This document shows, piece by piece, positions 26,602 through 36,325 of a stretch of DNA of 46,456 nucleotides. The notes beneath the pieces are model-generated. The model saw nothing but the letters and a program-made list of their open reading frames with translations. It ran no database searches and was not told the origin of the DNA. The stretch comes from Gilliamella sp. Pas-s25. Its GTDB lineage: Bacteria; Pseudomonadota; Gammaproteobacteria; Enterobacterales; Orbaceae. The position numbers and the translations under genes are program-made. Location: positions 1-46,456 of the forward strand of contig NZ_WTEV01000021.1 in assembly GCF_009795885.1 (NCBI RefSeq). The letters run 5' to 3'. Each line of letters opens with the position of its first letter. Positions within the stretch are counted from its first letter, which is position 1.

Positions 26602-28350
26602 CTAAATGATTTCTGCAACAGGTGATCCCGCGCTGACATAATTGCCTTCTTTGATTGTTTGCTTTAAAACACCGTTTCGATGTGCAATAACTTGAACTTC
26701 CATTTTCATGGCTTCCATAATAGCAATAACATCGCCCGCGTTTACGCTTTGATTATCATTGATCACCCATTTAAAAACACTACCCGAAACAGGTGACTGG
26801 ACAATCAATTCAGAAATTTCTTCTTTCAAGCTGGAAGATGTATCTAAATTAGCTTCCGTTTGCAAGGATAACCCAGCAAAAAGTTGTGCAGGAAAACCCA
26901 GTTTACAACGTTTACCGTCAATCTCGATAAATGTGTGAGTCAGTGTTGCTTCTTTTTGTGGTATTTGCCTCTTGGCAGGCGTTATTGTTGCAGTCAATTC
27001 AGTTTCGATCCAACGCGTATGCACTTTAAAATCATCACAAAAATCTGGATGTTCAATAACCGCACGTGCGAATGGTAATACACTTGCCACCCCCTCAATC
27101 GAAAACTCAGCTAAAGCACGACGGGCCCTTGCTATAGCGTGCTGACGATTATTGCCAACAATAATCAGTTTTGCTATGAGCGAATCAAACATGGACGGAA
27201 TAGCCGAACCAGCGAGTACCCCACTATCTAAACGTACTCCTGGCCCTGATGGCGCATCAAACCGTTTAATGGTACCAGCTACAGGCAAAAAGCCATTAGC
27301 TACATCCTCGGCATTAATACGAAACTCAATGGCGTGCCCTCGTGGTTTAGGCATTTGGTTAATACTAAGCGGTAAGCCTTGGGCAATGCGTAGTTGCTCG
27401 ATAACAAGATCGATACCCGTTGTTTCTTCTGTAACTGGGTGTTCAACTTGCAATCTTGTGTTTACTTCAAGGAAGGATAATTTGCCATCCTGACTAAGCA
27501 AAAATTCAACTGTACCCACGCCGACATAATTTGCTTTAGCACAAATATCAATCGAAGCTTGAATAATTTGTTGCTCTAATGGTTCGGTTAAAAATGGTGC
27601 GGGTGATTCTTCAATTAATTTTTGGTTACGACGTTGCAGTGAACAGTCACGAGTTCCAACCACAACAACATGACCTAATGTATCTGCAATGATTTGTACT
27701 TCAATATGTCGAGGATTGTGTAAAAATTGTTCTAAAAAACATTCACCACGACCAAAGGCAGTAGTCGCTTCGCGTACAGCGGAATGATAAAGTTCTTCAA
27801 CTTCTTCCATTTGCCAAGCCACCTTTAATCCCCGACCGCCGCCACCGAATGCCGCTTTAATCGCTATCGGTAAACCATGAGCGTGCGCAAATTCAACGAC
27901 CTCTTTAACATCTTGCACTGGTTGTTTAGTTCCAGCCACTAAAGGCGCGCCAACTTGCAATGCAAGTTGTCTGGCTCTGACTTTATCGCCTAATATTTCG
28001 ATCGTTTCTGGATTTGGTCCAATCCATATCAAACCAGCATTTTGCACTGCTTTAGCGAATTCAACACGTTCTGATAAAAACCCATAACCTGGGTGCACCA
28101 TTGTAGCGCCTGACCTTTTGGCTATAGCAATGATTTTATCAATATCGAGATATGTTTCACTCGGTAAGTTGCCTGATAATCCATAAGCTTCATCTGCCAT
28201 TTGTACATGAAGTGCATCAATATCCACATCGGCATAAATTGCAATAGACAAAAAACCCATATCACAACAAGCACGTATAATACGTACTGCAATCTCGCCT
28301 CGGTTAGCGATCAATACTTTGTGCGTTATTTTTTGATTATTTTCAGACAT
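26602..28350 (-). CDS. Biotin carboxylase fused to biotin carboxyl carrier domain
   Basis: Acetyl-CoA carboxylase-like protein. Residues 1-450 are biotin carboxylase: N-terminal IANRGEIAVRIIRAC (14-28), ATP-grasp loop GGGGRG (169-174), RDCSLQRRNQK and EVNTRLQVEHP. Residues about 510-582 form a biotinyl domain with the biotinylated Lys549 in MEAMKMEV. It is shorter than propionyl-CoA or urea carboxylases and has no carboxyltransferase. The ATG at 28350 overlaps the stop of the PxpBC gene (ATGTCTGA). AccC/AccB-like genes are often linked to pxpABC; here the two are one polypeptide. The role in 5-oxoproline use is not established; a separate function in carboxylating an intermediate is possible. 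Confidence 0.88.
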   Translation of the reverse strand: MSENNQKITHKVLIANRGEIAVRIIRACCDMGFLSIAIYADVDIDALHVQMADEAYGLSGNLPSETYLDIDKIIAIAKRSGATMVHPGYGFLSERVEFAKAVQNAGLIWIGPNPETIEILGDKVRARQLALQVGAPLVAGTKQPVQDVKEVVEFAHAHGLPIAIKAAFGGGGRGLKVAWQMEEVEELYHSAVREATTAFGRGECFLEQFLHNPRHIEVQIIADTLGHVVVVGTRDCSLQRRNQKLIEESPAPFLTEPLEQQIIQASIDICAKANYVGVGTVEFLLSQDGKLSFLEVNTRLQVEHPVTEETTGIDLVIEQLRIAQGLPLSINQMPKPRGHAIEFRINAEDVANGFLPVAGTIKRFDAPSGPGVRLDSGVLAGSAIPSMFDSLIAKLIIVGNNRQHAIARARRALAEFSIEGVASVLPFARAVIEHPDFCDDFKVHTRWIETELTATITPAKRQIPQKEATLTHTFIEIDGKRCKLGFPAQLFAGLSLQTEANLDTSSSLKEEISELIVQSPVSGSVFKWVINDNQSVNAGDVIAIMEAMKMEVQVIAHRNGVLKQTIKEGNYVSAGSPVAEII

Positions 28351-29941
28351 GATCAATATCACTCCCTTCAATTTCTTTAAACATCCCTATAGGATTAAAT
28401 TTTATTTTGGCATTGACAGGAATTTGACCGGCCAAATCTAAATGGTATGTACACACAGCCCCGATAACAGGATAGCCCCCTGTTAAAGGATGATCATTCA
28501 AAAATAGTACCGGCTGCCCATTCGCTGGAATTTGTATTGCTCCAATGCAGGTGCCTTCACTGGGTAATTCTTGCTCTTTGGCACGGCTTAAAGGCATGTC
28601 ACCAGACAAACGTAAACCTATGCGATTAGATGCAGGTGTCACCAGCCATAGTTGAGAAGAAAGTAATTCTACTGCTTGCTTTGTAAACCAATCAGTACGC
28701 GGTCCAAGCACAATATCGAGTACAATAACATCATTACAAGTAGGATAGCGTATCATTGGTGTTTCAGTTAACGACACCGCATTTAAGGTTTGAATTTTCT
28801 TAATAGCTAGCGTTTGACCAATTTTAAGTGGTGAGGGTCCGACTTGGGCAAGTGTATCATAAGAGCAACTGGTTAAAACAGGTGATACTTGAAAACCACC
28901 ACGCACAGTCAAATAACTGCGTACACCACATTTTACGCTTCCCAAACTAATAATATCGCCTTTTTCCAATTGAATCGGTTGATACATGGCCACATTATAC
29001 TTTTCGCCATCTGATGTGGTAATGTGTATATCACACTCAGCCCCTGTGACAGCAACCAACATACCACGGTTTACCTGCGCTTTAAAACCACCTTGCGTAA
29101 TTTCTAATACGGCTTCATTTATTGGATTGCCCACAATGCGGTTACCGCTATGTAATGCCCCCTTATCCATCGATCCAGATTCAGAGATACCTAATGCCGC
29201 CTGACCAATGCGCCCTGCGTCTTGTAAAAGTGTTTGTAATCCTGTTGCTAATATTTTGATATCCTGTTGTTGATTGCTGTTGTTATCGTCTTTTTTAACG
29301 GTAGGCAAATGATACTTTTTAGTGGATTTGCTAGCATCAACAAAATTAACTCGGCTACCAGGTTTCAATAATGCAGGTTGATCGCGATTTAAATCCCATA
29401 CAGCGGTATCGGTTATACCAATAAGTTGCCAACCGCCAGGACTTGCTTGAGGATAAACACTACTAAACTCACCTGCTAAAGCAACTGAACCCGCTGGAAT
29501 ACGAACTCGTGGTGACTTGCGACGCGGTACATTAAGCTGAGCATTTTTAGACACCATATAAGCAAAGCCAGGTGCAAAGCCACAAAAAGCCACTTGATAT
29601 TCATTATTGGTGTGTCTTGCAATGACTTGAGCAACAGTTATACCTAGATATTCAGCCACTTGGGCTAAATCCTCGCCATTATAATGAACAGGTATTGTCA
29701 CCCATTCACCAGATTGCATAACACTTGCTGAAATATCTAATTTAGCGATATGCTTAACAAGCGTATTAGCATTAGTCGCAATGGGATTATAACGAATCAA
29801 TATAGTGCGCGCTGCGGGGATTATCTCTTCTATATGCCAATGCATAAATACACTTTGCAGTGCATTGGTAAGCGCCATTGTTTGCTCAAGTGTTGTTAAT
29901 TCAACAATAAACGCATCAACATTAACGGGTAAAAATCGCAT
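28343..29941 (-). CDS. pxpBC: 5-oxoprolinase subunits B and C, fused
   Basis: Fusion of PxpB (KipI/AHS1, about residues 1-215) and PxpC (KipA/AHS2, about 228-525). With PxpA these form the bacterial ATP-dependent 5-oxoprolinase that opens 5-oxoproline to glutamate. PxpB features: CGFAPGFAYM, RIPAGSVALAG and SPGGWQLIG; PxpC features: LQTLLQDAGRIGQ, GSMDKGALHSGNRIVGN and the C-terminal LNDHPLTGGYPVIG. In E. coli and B. subtilis the two are separate proteins; the fused form is also known in urea amidolyase relatives. AGAGGT before the ATG at 29941. It overlaps the next gene by eight bases. Confidence 0.9.
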   Translation of the reverse strand: MRFLPVNVDAFIVELTTLEQTMALTNALQSVFMHWHIEEIIPAARTILIRYNPIATNANTLVKHIAKLDISASVMQSGEWVTIPVHYNGEDLAQVAEYLGITVAQVIARHTNNEYQVAFCGFAPGFAYMVSKNAQLNVPRRKSPRVRIPAGSVALAGEFSSVYPQASPGGWQLIGITDTAVWDLNRDQPALLKPGSRVNFVDASKSTKKYHLPTVKKDDNNSNQQQDIKILATGLQTLLQDAGRIGQAALGISESGSMDKGALHSGNRIVGNPINEAVLEITQGGFKAQVNRGMLVAVTGAECDIHITTSDGEKYNVAMYQPIQLEKGDIISLGSVKCGVRSYLTVRGGFQVSPVLTSCSYDTLAQVGPSPLKIGQTLAIKKIQTLNAVSLTETPMIRYPTCNDVIVLDIVLGPRTDWFTKQAVELLSSQLWLVTPASNRIGLRLSGDMPLSRAKEQELPSEGTCIGAIQIPANGQPVLFLNDHPLTGGYPVIGAVCTYHLDLAGQIPVNAKIKFNPIGMFKEIEGSDIDHV

Positions 29942-30101
29942 TAAGCACCTCTATATATGGTAAATATCCAATTCCTAACTATAACTATTTATAGCATTGT
30001 GTCATATCAGAGACTAACTTTATTGCCGGCTTAACAAATTCGTATCTAATCATAGTGCTATTTTTTCGTTAACTTAATTAAGTTTCCAAAACTTAACTAA
30101 T

Positions 30102-30884
30102 CTAATGATTATTTACCTTAGCAAACGAGACAATATTAATGCCATTTTGTTGTAATTTTTCACGAACTTTTTGCGCCATTGCTAAAGCACCAGCGCTATC
30201 GCCGTGAACACAAATTGATCCTGCCTCAATACCGATAAACTGCCCGTCTATAGAAGTCACACCACCATCACTCACCAACTGTAGCATACGGTCTGCAACT
30301 AGATCGGGATCGTGCAACACAGCGCCGGCTTCTTTACGAGACACTAACGTACCATCGGCATGATATGCCCTATCAGCAAAAGCCTCGGCAACCACACGCA
30401 AGCCATTTTCTTTAGCCCACTCAATGAGCTTTGAGCCCGCAAGCGCAACTAAAATCAGTGTTGAATCAACCGAACAAAGTGCATCAATCACTGCCATTGC
30501 CTGACGCTTATCATGCGCAATTGTGTTATATAATGCACCATGAGGTTTAACATAACTCACCTTAGCGCCAATTGAAGCGGCTAACCCTTTGAGTGCACCA
30601 ATTTGATAAATCACATCTGCGGTTAATTCATCGGCGGCTATATCCATATTACGACGGCCAAAACCAACTAAATCAGGATAACCGACATGAGCACCGACTT
30701 CAACATGATTAGCTTTGGCCGCTTTTAATGTCTTTAAAATACCCGCTGGCGATCCTGCATGGAATCCGCAAGCTATATTGGCACTGCTAACAACTTTTAG
30801 CAGTGCCTCATCATTTCCCATCGGCCATTGACCAAAGCTCTCGCCAAGGTCACTGTTTAAATCAATACATTTAGTGATTGTCAT
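30102..30884 (-). CDS. pxpA: 5-oxoprolinase subunit A (LamB/YcsF family)
   Basis: A 260-residue member of the LamB/YcsF family. The N-terminus [31 protein letters not shown] (about 34-46) and VKPHGALYN are diagnostic. PxpA works with PxpB and PxpC in hydrolysing 5-oxoproline. It follows the permease gene by seven bases, and a 160-base gap separates it from pxpBC. AGAGGA close before the ATG. Confidence 0.94.
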   Translation of the reverse strand: MTITKCIDLNSDLGESFGQWPMGNDEALLKVVSSANIACGFHAGSPAGILKTLKAAKANHVEVGAHVGYPDLVGFGRRNMDIAADELTADVIYQIGALKGLAASIGAKVSYVKPHGALYNTIAHDKRQAMAVIDALCSVDSTLILVALAGSKLIEWAKENGLRVVAEAFADRAYHADGTLVSRKEAGAVLHDPDLVADRMLQLVSDGGVTSIDGQFIGIEAGSICVHGDSAGALAMAQKVREKLQQNGINIVSFAKVNNH

Positions 30885-30891
30885 ATGTCCT

Positions 30892-32133
30892 CTATTTTAA
30901 ATAGTTAAAAATAGTCGCAACCGACATTATGCCCATATACCAAGTAATAGCGCACACAATCATACCTAATAACAATAGCCATCTTGGGTAATGATACCCA
31001 GACATAAGATCAGCACGTCGCCAACCAATATAGACAAAAATAGTTAAACCAAGCGGTAAAACTAAACCATTAAAACCACCCGCAAAAACTAATAATGATA
31101 CAGGTGCGGTTCCCATAATTAAATAAATAGCTAGCGAAACAACAATAAAAACAATAGTGGCAAACTGGCGTTGCTTTTCTGTAATTGCCCGTTTAAAAGG
31201 GGTAATAAAAGTCATTGAAGTATAGGCAGCGCCAATAATACTGGTTATCGCAGCAGCCCATAAAATCAAACCAAAAATACGTAACCCCAATTCACCTAAA
31301 GCGGCCTGAAAGGCTTGTGATGCGGGATTGGCAGCATAGCTTGAAATGTCAATTGACACACCACTTGCAACCACACCTAAAATGGCTAAAAATAAGATGT
31401 AACGCATCAAACCCACAACCATTATTCCTTTGGTTGCCGCGCCCGAAACATAATCGATATGCTGAGCACCAACCATACCTTTATCAAGTAATCGGTGAGC
31501 ACCAGCGTAAGAAATATACCCCCCAACCGTTCCCCCAACAATAGTCGTAATAGAGGCAAAATCAATACTGCTTGGAAAAACCGTTTCCTTTAAAGCTTGT
31601 CCAACAGGTGGTTGAGAAGCAAATACCACAAACAAGGTCAAAATAATCATGAGCAAACCAAAACCAATCATTAAACGATCAATAAAATGACTGGCTTTAC
31701 GGGATGAAAATATATAAACCGCTAACAGTGCGCTAATTGCCCCACCCCATTTAGGATCAAGCCCAACAAGTGCGTTTAAACCTAAACCAGCACCGGCTAT
31801 ATTACCAATATTAAATACCAACCCACCAAATATGATCAGCACCGCAAGTATATAGCCACTAAATGGAATCGTCGCATTAGCAATATCTGAAGAATTCATT
31901 TTGGTTAACGCAACAATTCGCCAAATATTTTGCTGAACAACATAATCAATAATAATAGAGGCTAAAATACCAAAGCCAAAAGCAGTACCAAGAGTGACGG
32001 TAAAAGTGGCTGTTTGGGTAATAAAGCCCGGACCAATTGCCGAAGTCGCCATTAAAAAAATGGCACTGATTAATGAGGCACGCCGATTTTTAACAAAAGC
32101 AACAGTACTACCGCTATTATTTTCCATATGCAT
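30892..32133 (-). CDS. NRAMP-like permease (YcsG type) of the pxp operon
   Basis: A 413-residue inner-membrane protein with about eleven hydrophobic helices, starting with [20 protein letters not shown], the first-helix motif of the NRAMP fold. In B. subtilis, ycsG encodes such a protein beside ycsF (pxpA), so the likely cargo is 5-oxoproline or a related compound rather than metal, but this is inferred from context. It is the first gene of the operon. Two in-frame ATGs (32133 and 32127) follow AGAGGAAAC; the second has the more usual spacing. Its promoter must lie in the large gap upstream. Confidence 0.85.
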   Translation of the reverse strand: MHMENNSGSTVAFVKNRRASLISAIFLMATSAIGPGFITQTATFTVTLGTAFGFGILASIIIDYVVQQNIWRIVALTKMNSSDIANATIPFSGYILAVLIIFGGLVFNIGNIAGAGLGLNALVGLDPKWGGAISALLAVYIFSSRKASHFIDRLMIGFGLLMIILTLFVVFASQPPVGQALKETVFPSSIDFASITTIVGGTVGGYISYAGAHRLLDKGMVGAQHIDYVSGAATKGIMVVGLMRYILFLAILGVVASGVSIDISSYAANPASQAFQAALGELGLRIFGLILWAAAITSIIGAAYTSMTFITPFKRAITEKQRQFATIVFIVVSLAIYLIMGTAPVSLLVFAGGFNGLVLPLGLTIFVYIGWRRADLMSGYHYPRWLLLLGMIVCAITWYMGIMSVATIFNYLK

Positions 32134-32621
32134 GTTTCCTCTAAACTTATTTCTAGAATTATGACGATAGTTATACTAAATAGTATTTACAAGCAATAAC
32201 TATGCCATAGCTCTAACAAATTTTGATAAATGGGGATAAATATAATTACTGTTTTTAAAGTAAAAAACTAATAAAAAATAATTATAATGATTCATCAACA
32301 AAGACTAACGAGCTTATTAATGATAAAGGAGATAACTCAATTTTTAACTTGCACTCAATTAATGTGCAAAAATGCCACTACATAGGGTAAATATCTTTAA
32401 TTAACATTACTAAAAATAATAATTTTTGTAAAGAAGTTTCAGATAACCCTACATTTCAATATAAAAAACTAAAGAAATTCATCTTATACCAATTTAAATA
32501 TAAGGTAAGTTTTTTTTCATAAATTTGTTTTATGTTTTACATAAAACAAAAATAGCGTTATCCGTAAAGATATTTTCAATCATTTTTAATGATATTTGTA
32601 TAATATGTTTACTTAACTTAA

Positions 32622-32726
32622 CAATCCAGACATGATAATACTGCCCCTATCAGACAAAGAAAATCGGTCAATGGTTTCCACTGCCTATTTCAATTGTCTG
32701 ACTGGTATTTAAAAAAGGCGGGGTAA
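32622..32726 (+). pseudogene. Short coding-like island, possible transposase remnant
   Basis: A 34-codon frame between two stops has content unlike the AT-rich flanks: APIRQRKSVNGFHCLFQL then SDWYLKKAG. There is no start or ribosome site. The style (basic run, then FHCLFQLSDWYL) recalls the tail of a transposase, but I cannot assign a family. It also holds an 8-bp inverted repeat, tcagacaa (32650-32657) and ttgtctga (32694-32701). Confidence 0.2.
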
Positions 32727-33057
32727 AAATAATGCATCACACAATTACTATCTAATGTCTTAATATAATGGAACTAGAAATTGAAATGTGCCAACAATTT
32801 ATTACACACTCAATAATATGAGATTAGTTGATTTTAAAAACGACAAAGACCCTTGTCATTTTCTAAGTTAGTTTTGCACTCAGTATGAAGTATTTAAATC
32901 TAAAATAATCACCTTTATTAAAATTAAACAATCATATTGGCATATAAAATTAACATTTTAGTCGGTCTGCTACTTATCTTTTATAAATTTACATTTATAT
33001 GTGATGCAATTACTGCTTAAGTAGTAAATATTATTAATTATTATATAAGGTAAGAGC

Positions 33058-33089
33058 GTTTCCCAACTTCCTGCTGTTAGCTGGGAAAC
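33058..33089 (-). terminator. Hairpin behind the tad operon
   Basis: gtttcccaact and agctgggaaac form an 11-bp stem with one mismatch and a ten-base loop, about 55 bases after the tadV stop on the minus strand. No long U-tract follows; probably the 3'-end structure of the tad transcript. Confidence 0.5.
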
Positions 33090-33144
33090 ATTAATGTTTA
33101 TGCGAAGTCTACTCATATTAAAAATGGCAATAACCAATTAGCGA

Positions 33145-33600
33145 TTACAATATAACTTTAAATAGTGTGATTGAAGTTAAAAAATAGCTCGCACTAATTG
33201 CTAGCCCATAGGGTAAGGTAACACCATTTTCTGGTTTTTTTATGTGTTTATATATAATTGCGATGATTGCCATAGGTAGCCCAAAGAGTGTAATTGTCAC
33301 CAAAAAAAACATAACGCTACCTGATGGGATAGAGATTAAAAGAGCAGTAATTAATTTTATATCCCCTGCACCAACTAATCGACAATAAAACATAAAAAGG
33401 CCACAGATTAAAAATATACCCGCTGCACTATAGTTTAGTTGACCATCACCAAAAATAAAATTCAAAATATTGAGGATGAATATTACGCCAACAATATAAT
33501 TTGAGATCGTTCGGCGTGTTAAATCAGTATAACAAGAAACTAATAAGCATCCCCAAATTACTAACATAATAATATCATTAATTAATTCTTGACTAATCAT
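33145..33600 (-). CDS. tadV: Prepilin peptidase, TadV/CpaA type
   Basis: A 151-residue membrane aspartic peptidase (family A24) that cleaves the leaders of Flp pilin and of the TadE/TadF pseudopilins. The two catalytic aspartates are in CYTDLTRRTISN (about residue 26) and GAGDIKL (about 79). It has several hydrophobic helices and lacks the N-terminal methylase domain of PilD, as normal for TadV. Its ATG overlaps the stop of the unknown upstream ORF (TAATG), with AAGGGAAG as ribosome site. It is the last gene here, whereas in Aggregatibacter tadV follows flp. Confidence 0.9.
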   Translation of the reverse strand: MISQELINDIIMLVIWGCLLVSCYTDLTRRTISNYIVGVIFILNILNFIFGDGQLNYSAAGIFLICGLFMFYCRLVGAGDIKLITALLISIPSGSVMFFLVTITLFGLPMAIIAIIYKHIKKPENGVTLPYGLAISASYFLTSITLFKVIL

Positions 33601-33947
33601 TACTTCCCTTGCCCCTGAATATAATCCTTACCATAAACTCTTTTCATTGCATCTACAACAAAAGGCATTTCAAACGCTAGTGTCCAATCTCTTCTTCTAC
33701 TGCTACTTGGAGAAAATTTATGTCCACCACCGTAACCAACACCAAAGATTTTTCCTTTATCACTCCAAGAAAATAGGTGCTGTCTACCACCATCAAGTTT
33801 AACAAAATTACCTTCGTGGTTCCTAAGAGTTGCTACCTTACCGTACAAGATATTTTTATAAGCACCACCAATAATACCCCATGTTAGCAATTTTTTGCCT
33901 ACATCTTTTGTTTCTCTAGTAATGGCAACACAACCACGAACCGGCAA
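33600..33947 (-). pseudogene. Unknown ORF coupled to tadV, probably frameshifted at its 5' end
   Basis: A 115-codon frame with protein-like content (KKLLTWGIIGGAYKNILYG, KVATLRNHEGNFVKL, RRDWTLAFEMPFVVDAMKR) that ends by overlapping the tadV start. It opens at a TTG with no ribosome site. Another minus-strand frame is open from 34066 to about 33950 (KELIPEENENEKRKGERKG, then TITIPALITQNISSL) and would join this one by a single-base shift near 33950-33965, so the original gene was probably longer and is now broken, or is read with a shift. It has no start codon at the 5' side either. No family recognised. The 34067-34294 remainder of the gap before tadG contains nothing I can name. Confidence 0.45.
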
Positions 33948-34294
33948 TAAAGCGAGCTAATATTTTGTGTGATCAGAGCGGGGATTGTAATTGTTCTGCC
34001 TTTCCGCTCACCTTTTCTTTTCTCGTTTTCGTTTTCTTCTGGTATTAGCTCTTTACTATAATGTGTCTAATATTATTCCACTCTAGCCGTTGAGGTTAGA
34101 AAGTAGTGAAATATCGTCCCTCTATATTTTGCATAATATTTTACCACTAATGCTATCTTAGGTTTGTAATCTATTTCGATATTAAACTAAAGACAGAGGG
34201 TACTCCACAAAACACAAAATTAATTAAACACTTACATTTTTTCATTGATAGTATAATTGCTAAATTTTGATAACGTCTATTTCGCATTGTTAAG

Positions 34295-36277
34295 CTAATT
34301 TTTATTAATAAAATTGCCTGTCTCGAATTTAAAAATTTTAGCTAATTCTTTAGATAAGGACTGGTAATCATGAGCCACAAATAAGTGCATCCCGAAACCG
34401 TGATCCACACAACGTGTCCATTTGCCGAAGTCAGTGTCGTTGTAGTTACTACCTCCTCTAGCATTAGGATCTAACTTTATATAGAAAATACGTGCGTCTT
34501 CAGCTGCTTTAGCAATATAACCTCTCGCCTCGAACTCCCTAGATTCAAGCCCTCTAAGCGCAAGATAACACACACCCCTGTCTATAAATCTATCTCTAAG
34601 AATATCAGCTCCCGCATCATCTTTACCATCAGAGATAATAATCATAGCTTTATGCTTACTTCTACCTTTAGCCATCTCAGGAATAGTTCGTAACAGAGCA
34701 GTCATAGTATCAGTCCCGCCTCCTGGTTTCCAATCTGAATTTTTAAGCACATTTAAAAGATTATTAGTGTGGTTAATATCATCACTAAAAGGTATTAAAT
34801 AAGGTAGCTTAACATGATTTGACGATATAACTGTTCTTAGCTTTTCCGACGCTTTTTTAAGTTTGTCCTCGTCTGAAAGGCTAAGCATTTCTTCGCTCAT
34901 AAAACCACTACTATATAAAGGCGACTGACACATTCCCTGAAATGGCGAAAAATCAGCTGTAGGAGGTGCAAGAGGACGTTCAAAATCTATTATCATAGAT
35001 TCTAAATCACTAAATGAATCCAGTTTCCTCAAAGTAGCCGATACATCAATTGTTTCAATATTAGCAAACGAATAATGCACACTAGGATTATTTCCTGAAA
35101 ACATATTATCATATAGGCTGACCATACTAGCATATTGAGTTTCTATCGTATTTTTATTCCGTGGATCTAATGGATAATATTCGTTAGCTGTACCACAAGC
35201 CAATCGTGCAGCCCCAGATTGTCCACCACCATTTCGAATATAACATAATCCTCTATCAACTAATTTCCTATCATCGTCAGCCCCTAGTGCTGGTCCAAGT
35301 ATTTTTGAATAGTAAAGGTAATTAGAATAATCTAAATAAGAATAGACTGTATTTCTTTTTCTACTGAAATAATTATAGTTTAAATAGTCATAGTTTCTAA
35401 ATTCACCTCTTTCTTTCAAAGAACGCCATATCTGATACGCAATATTTTTATTTGCCCAAAATTTATAATTAAGAGATTTGTATTGTGGTTTCAGTTCGTA
35501 CATGATCGAACAATTATAACCAACTTTAAGATCTCTATTGCTAGTCTGAGTCGAAACAACAGGGACACCAATATCATAAGGAACAAAAGCAAAATGATAT
35601 TCAGGACGGTCTTTATATTTCTCAATAATGTCTATCATTGCCTTTTTAGTATAATCAAGGCGTCGTTGACTATTGTTGTTTGCTTCAGTGTATGCATTAC
35701 AAGATACATCGCTGTATTGACATGTAGTTGAACCTGAAAAATCAACAATAAAAGCAATATCAAATGTATCAAAAATGTCATATTTCCTAGTGTTACCATA
35801 ACTTTTAGTATTATTTCCTACAATTGCTGGTTGATCTAATTCACTATTCCATATATTAAGATTACTACCAATTAGAGAGTCAAATTTTTGTTTATAAATA
35901 ACATAATATTCTTGTTTATCTTTATCATATTTTACGTCAATGCTAGCACTGTTAACTAAATCATTACTAATTTTTCGATAGAGAAAATAATTAATATACC
36001 GCAATGCACCTCTTTTATCATCTAGATGATAGGTATAACCAGAGCCGTGTGCGCTATAATGAGGACCATAATCAGAGATATCTAGGAATAATGAAGCTTC
36101 ATTAGTTGCCTCAGAAATCCTTGCTCGATTACGCAGTGTTTGGGTATAATTAATTGACATTAACATACAAACCAATATAGCTGGAATCATAATCGCAAAA
36201 GCTATAATAGCACTTCCATCGGTACATTTAAAAAAAGATTTTTTGTAATTACTCTGTTTTGATTTATTATTATTCAT
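34295..36277 (-). CDS. tadG: TadG-like pilus protein with von Willebrand A domain
   Basis: Membrane-anchored protein of the Tad system, 660 residues. The N-terminal TadE/G-like segment has GSAIIAFAIMIPAILVCML (about 21-39) as its membrane helix. A vWA domain follows, with a MIDAS site DFSGS (Asp179, Ser181, Ser183), GGGTDTMTALL in the middle and IISDGKDD (about 548-554). Between the MIDAS halves there is a long insertion of about 300 residues, Tyr-rich. GAGAGG seven bases before the ATG. It is next to tadF, 48 bases apart. TadG anchors or modulates the pilus; the vWA may bind metal and partner proteins. Confidence 0.9.
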   Translation of the reverse strand: MNNNKSKQSNYKKSFFKCTDGSAIIAFAIMIPAILVCMLMSINYTQTLRNRARISEATNEASLFLDISDYGPHYSAHGSGYTYHLDDKRGALRYINYFLYRKISNDLVNSASIDVKYDKDKQEYYVIYKQKFDSLIGSNLNIWNSELDQPAIVGNNTKSYGNTRKYDIFDTFDIAFIVDFSGSTTCQYSDVSCNAYTEANNNSQRRLDYTKKAMIDIIEKYKDRPEYHFAFVPYDIGVPVVSTQTSNRDLKVGYNCSIMYELKPQYKSLNYKFWANKNIAYQIWRSLKERGEFRNYDYLNYNYFSRKRNTVYSYLDYSNYLYYSKILGPALGADDDRKLVDRGLCYIRNGGGQSGAARLACGTANEYYPLDPRNKNTIETQYASMVSLYDNMFSGNNPSVHYSFANIETIDVSATLRKLDSFSDLESMIIDFERPLAPPTADFSPFQGMCQSPLYSSGFMSEEMLSLSDEDKLKKASEKLRTVISSNHVKLPYLIPFSDDINHTNNLLNVLKNSDWKPGGGTDTMTALLRTIPEMAKGRSKHKAMIIISDGKDDAGADILRDRFIDRGVCYLALRGLESREFEARGYIAKAAEDARIFYIKLDPNARGGSNYNDTDFGKWTRCVDHGFGMHLFVAHDYQSLSKELAKIFKFETGNFINKN

Positions 36278-36325
36278 ATAATCCTCTCAAAGGAGTATCG
36301 GTTGTAACGATTAAAAAGCATTATG

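Larger units (their letters stand above)
32134..33144. other. 1-kb gene-free region between pxp and tad operons
   Basis: Very AT-rich, with no convincing gene. It should carry the promoter of the pxp operon at its left side. Three structured points stand out: a perfect 11-bp AT-rich stem at 32524-32550 (tttgttttatg and cataaaacaaa), a GC-richer island at 32622-32726 and a hairpin at 33058-33089. The rest holds nothing I can name. Confidence 0.6.

Noticed and set aside
26602-28350. Urea carboxylase or propionyl-CoA carboxylase alpha chain
   Set aside because: Too short and no carboxyltransferase or urea amidolyase parts within the polypeptide; a plain biotin carboxylase plus biotinyl domain fits better.
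30892-32133. Manganese transporter MntH
   Set aside because: The first-helix NRAMP motif is modified and the gene belongs to the pxp operon like ycsG; metal transport is not the best guess.
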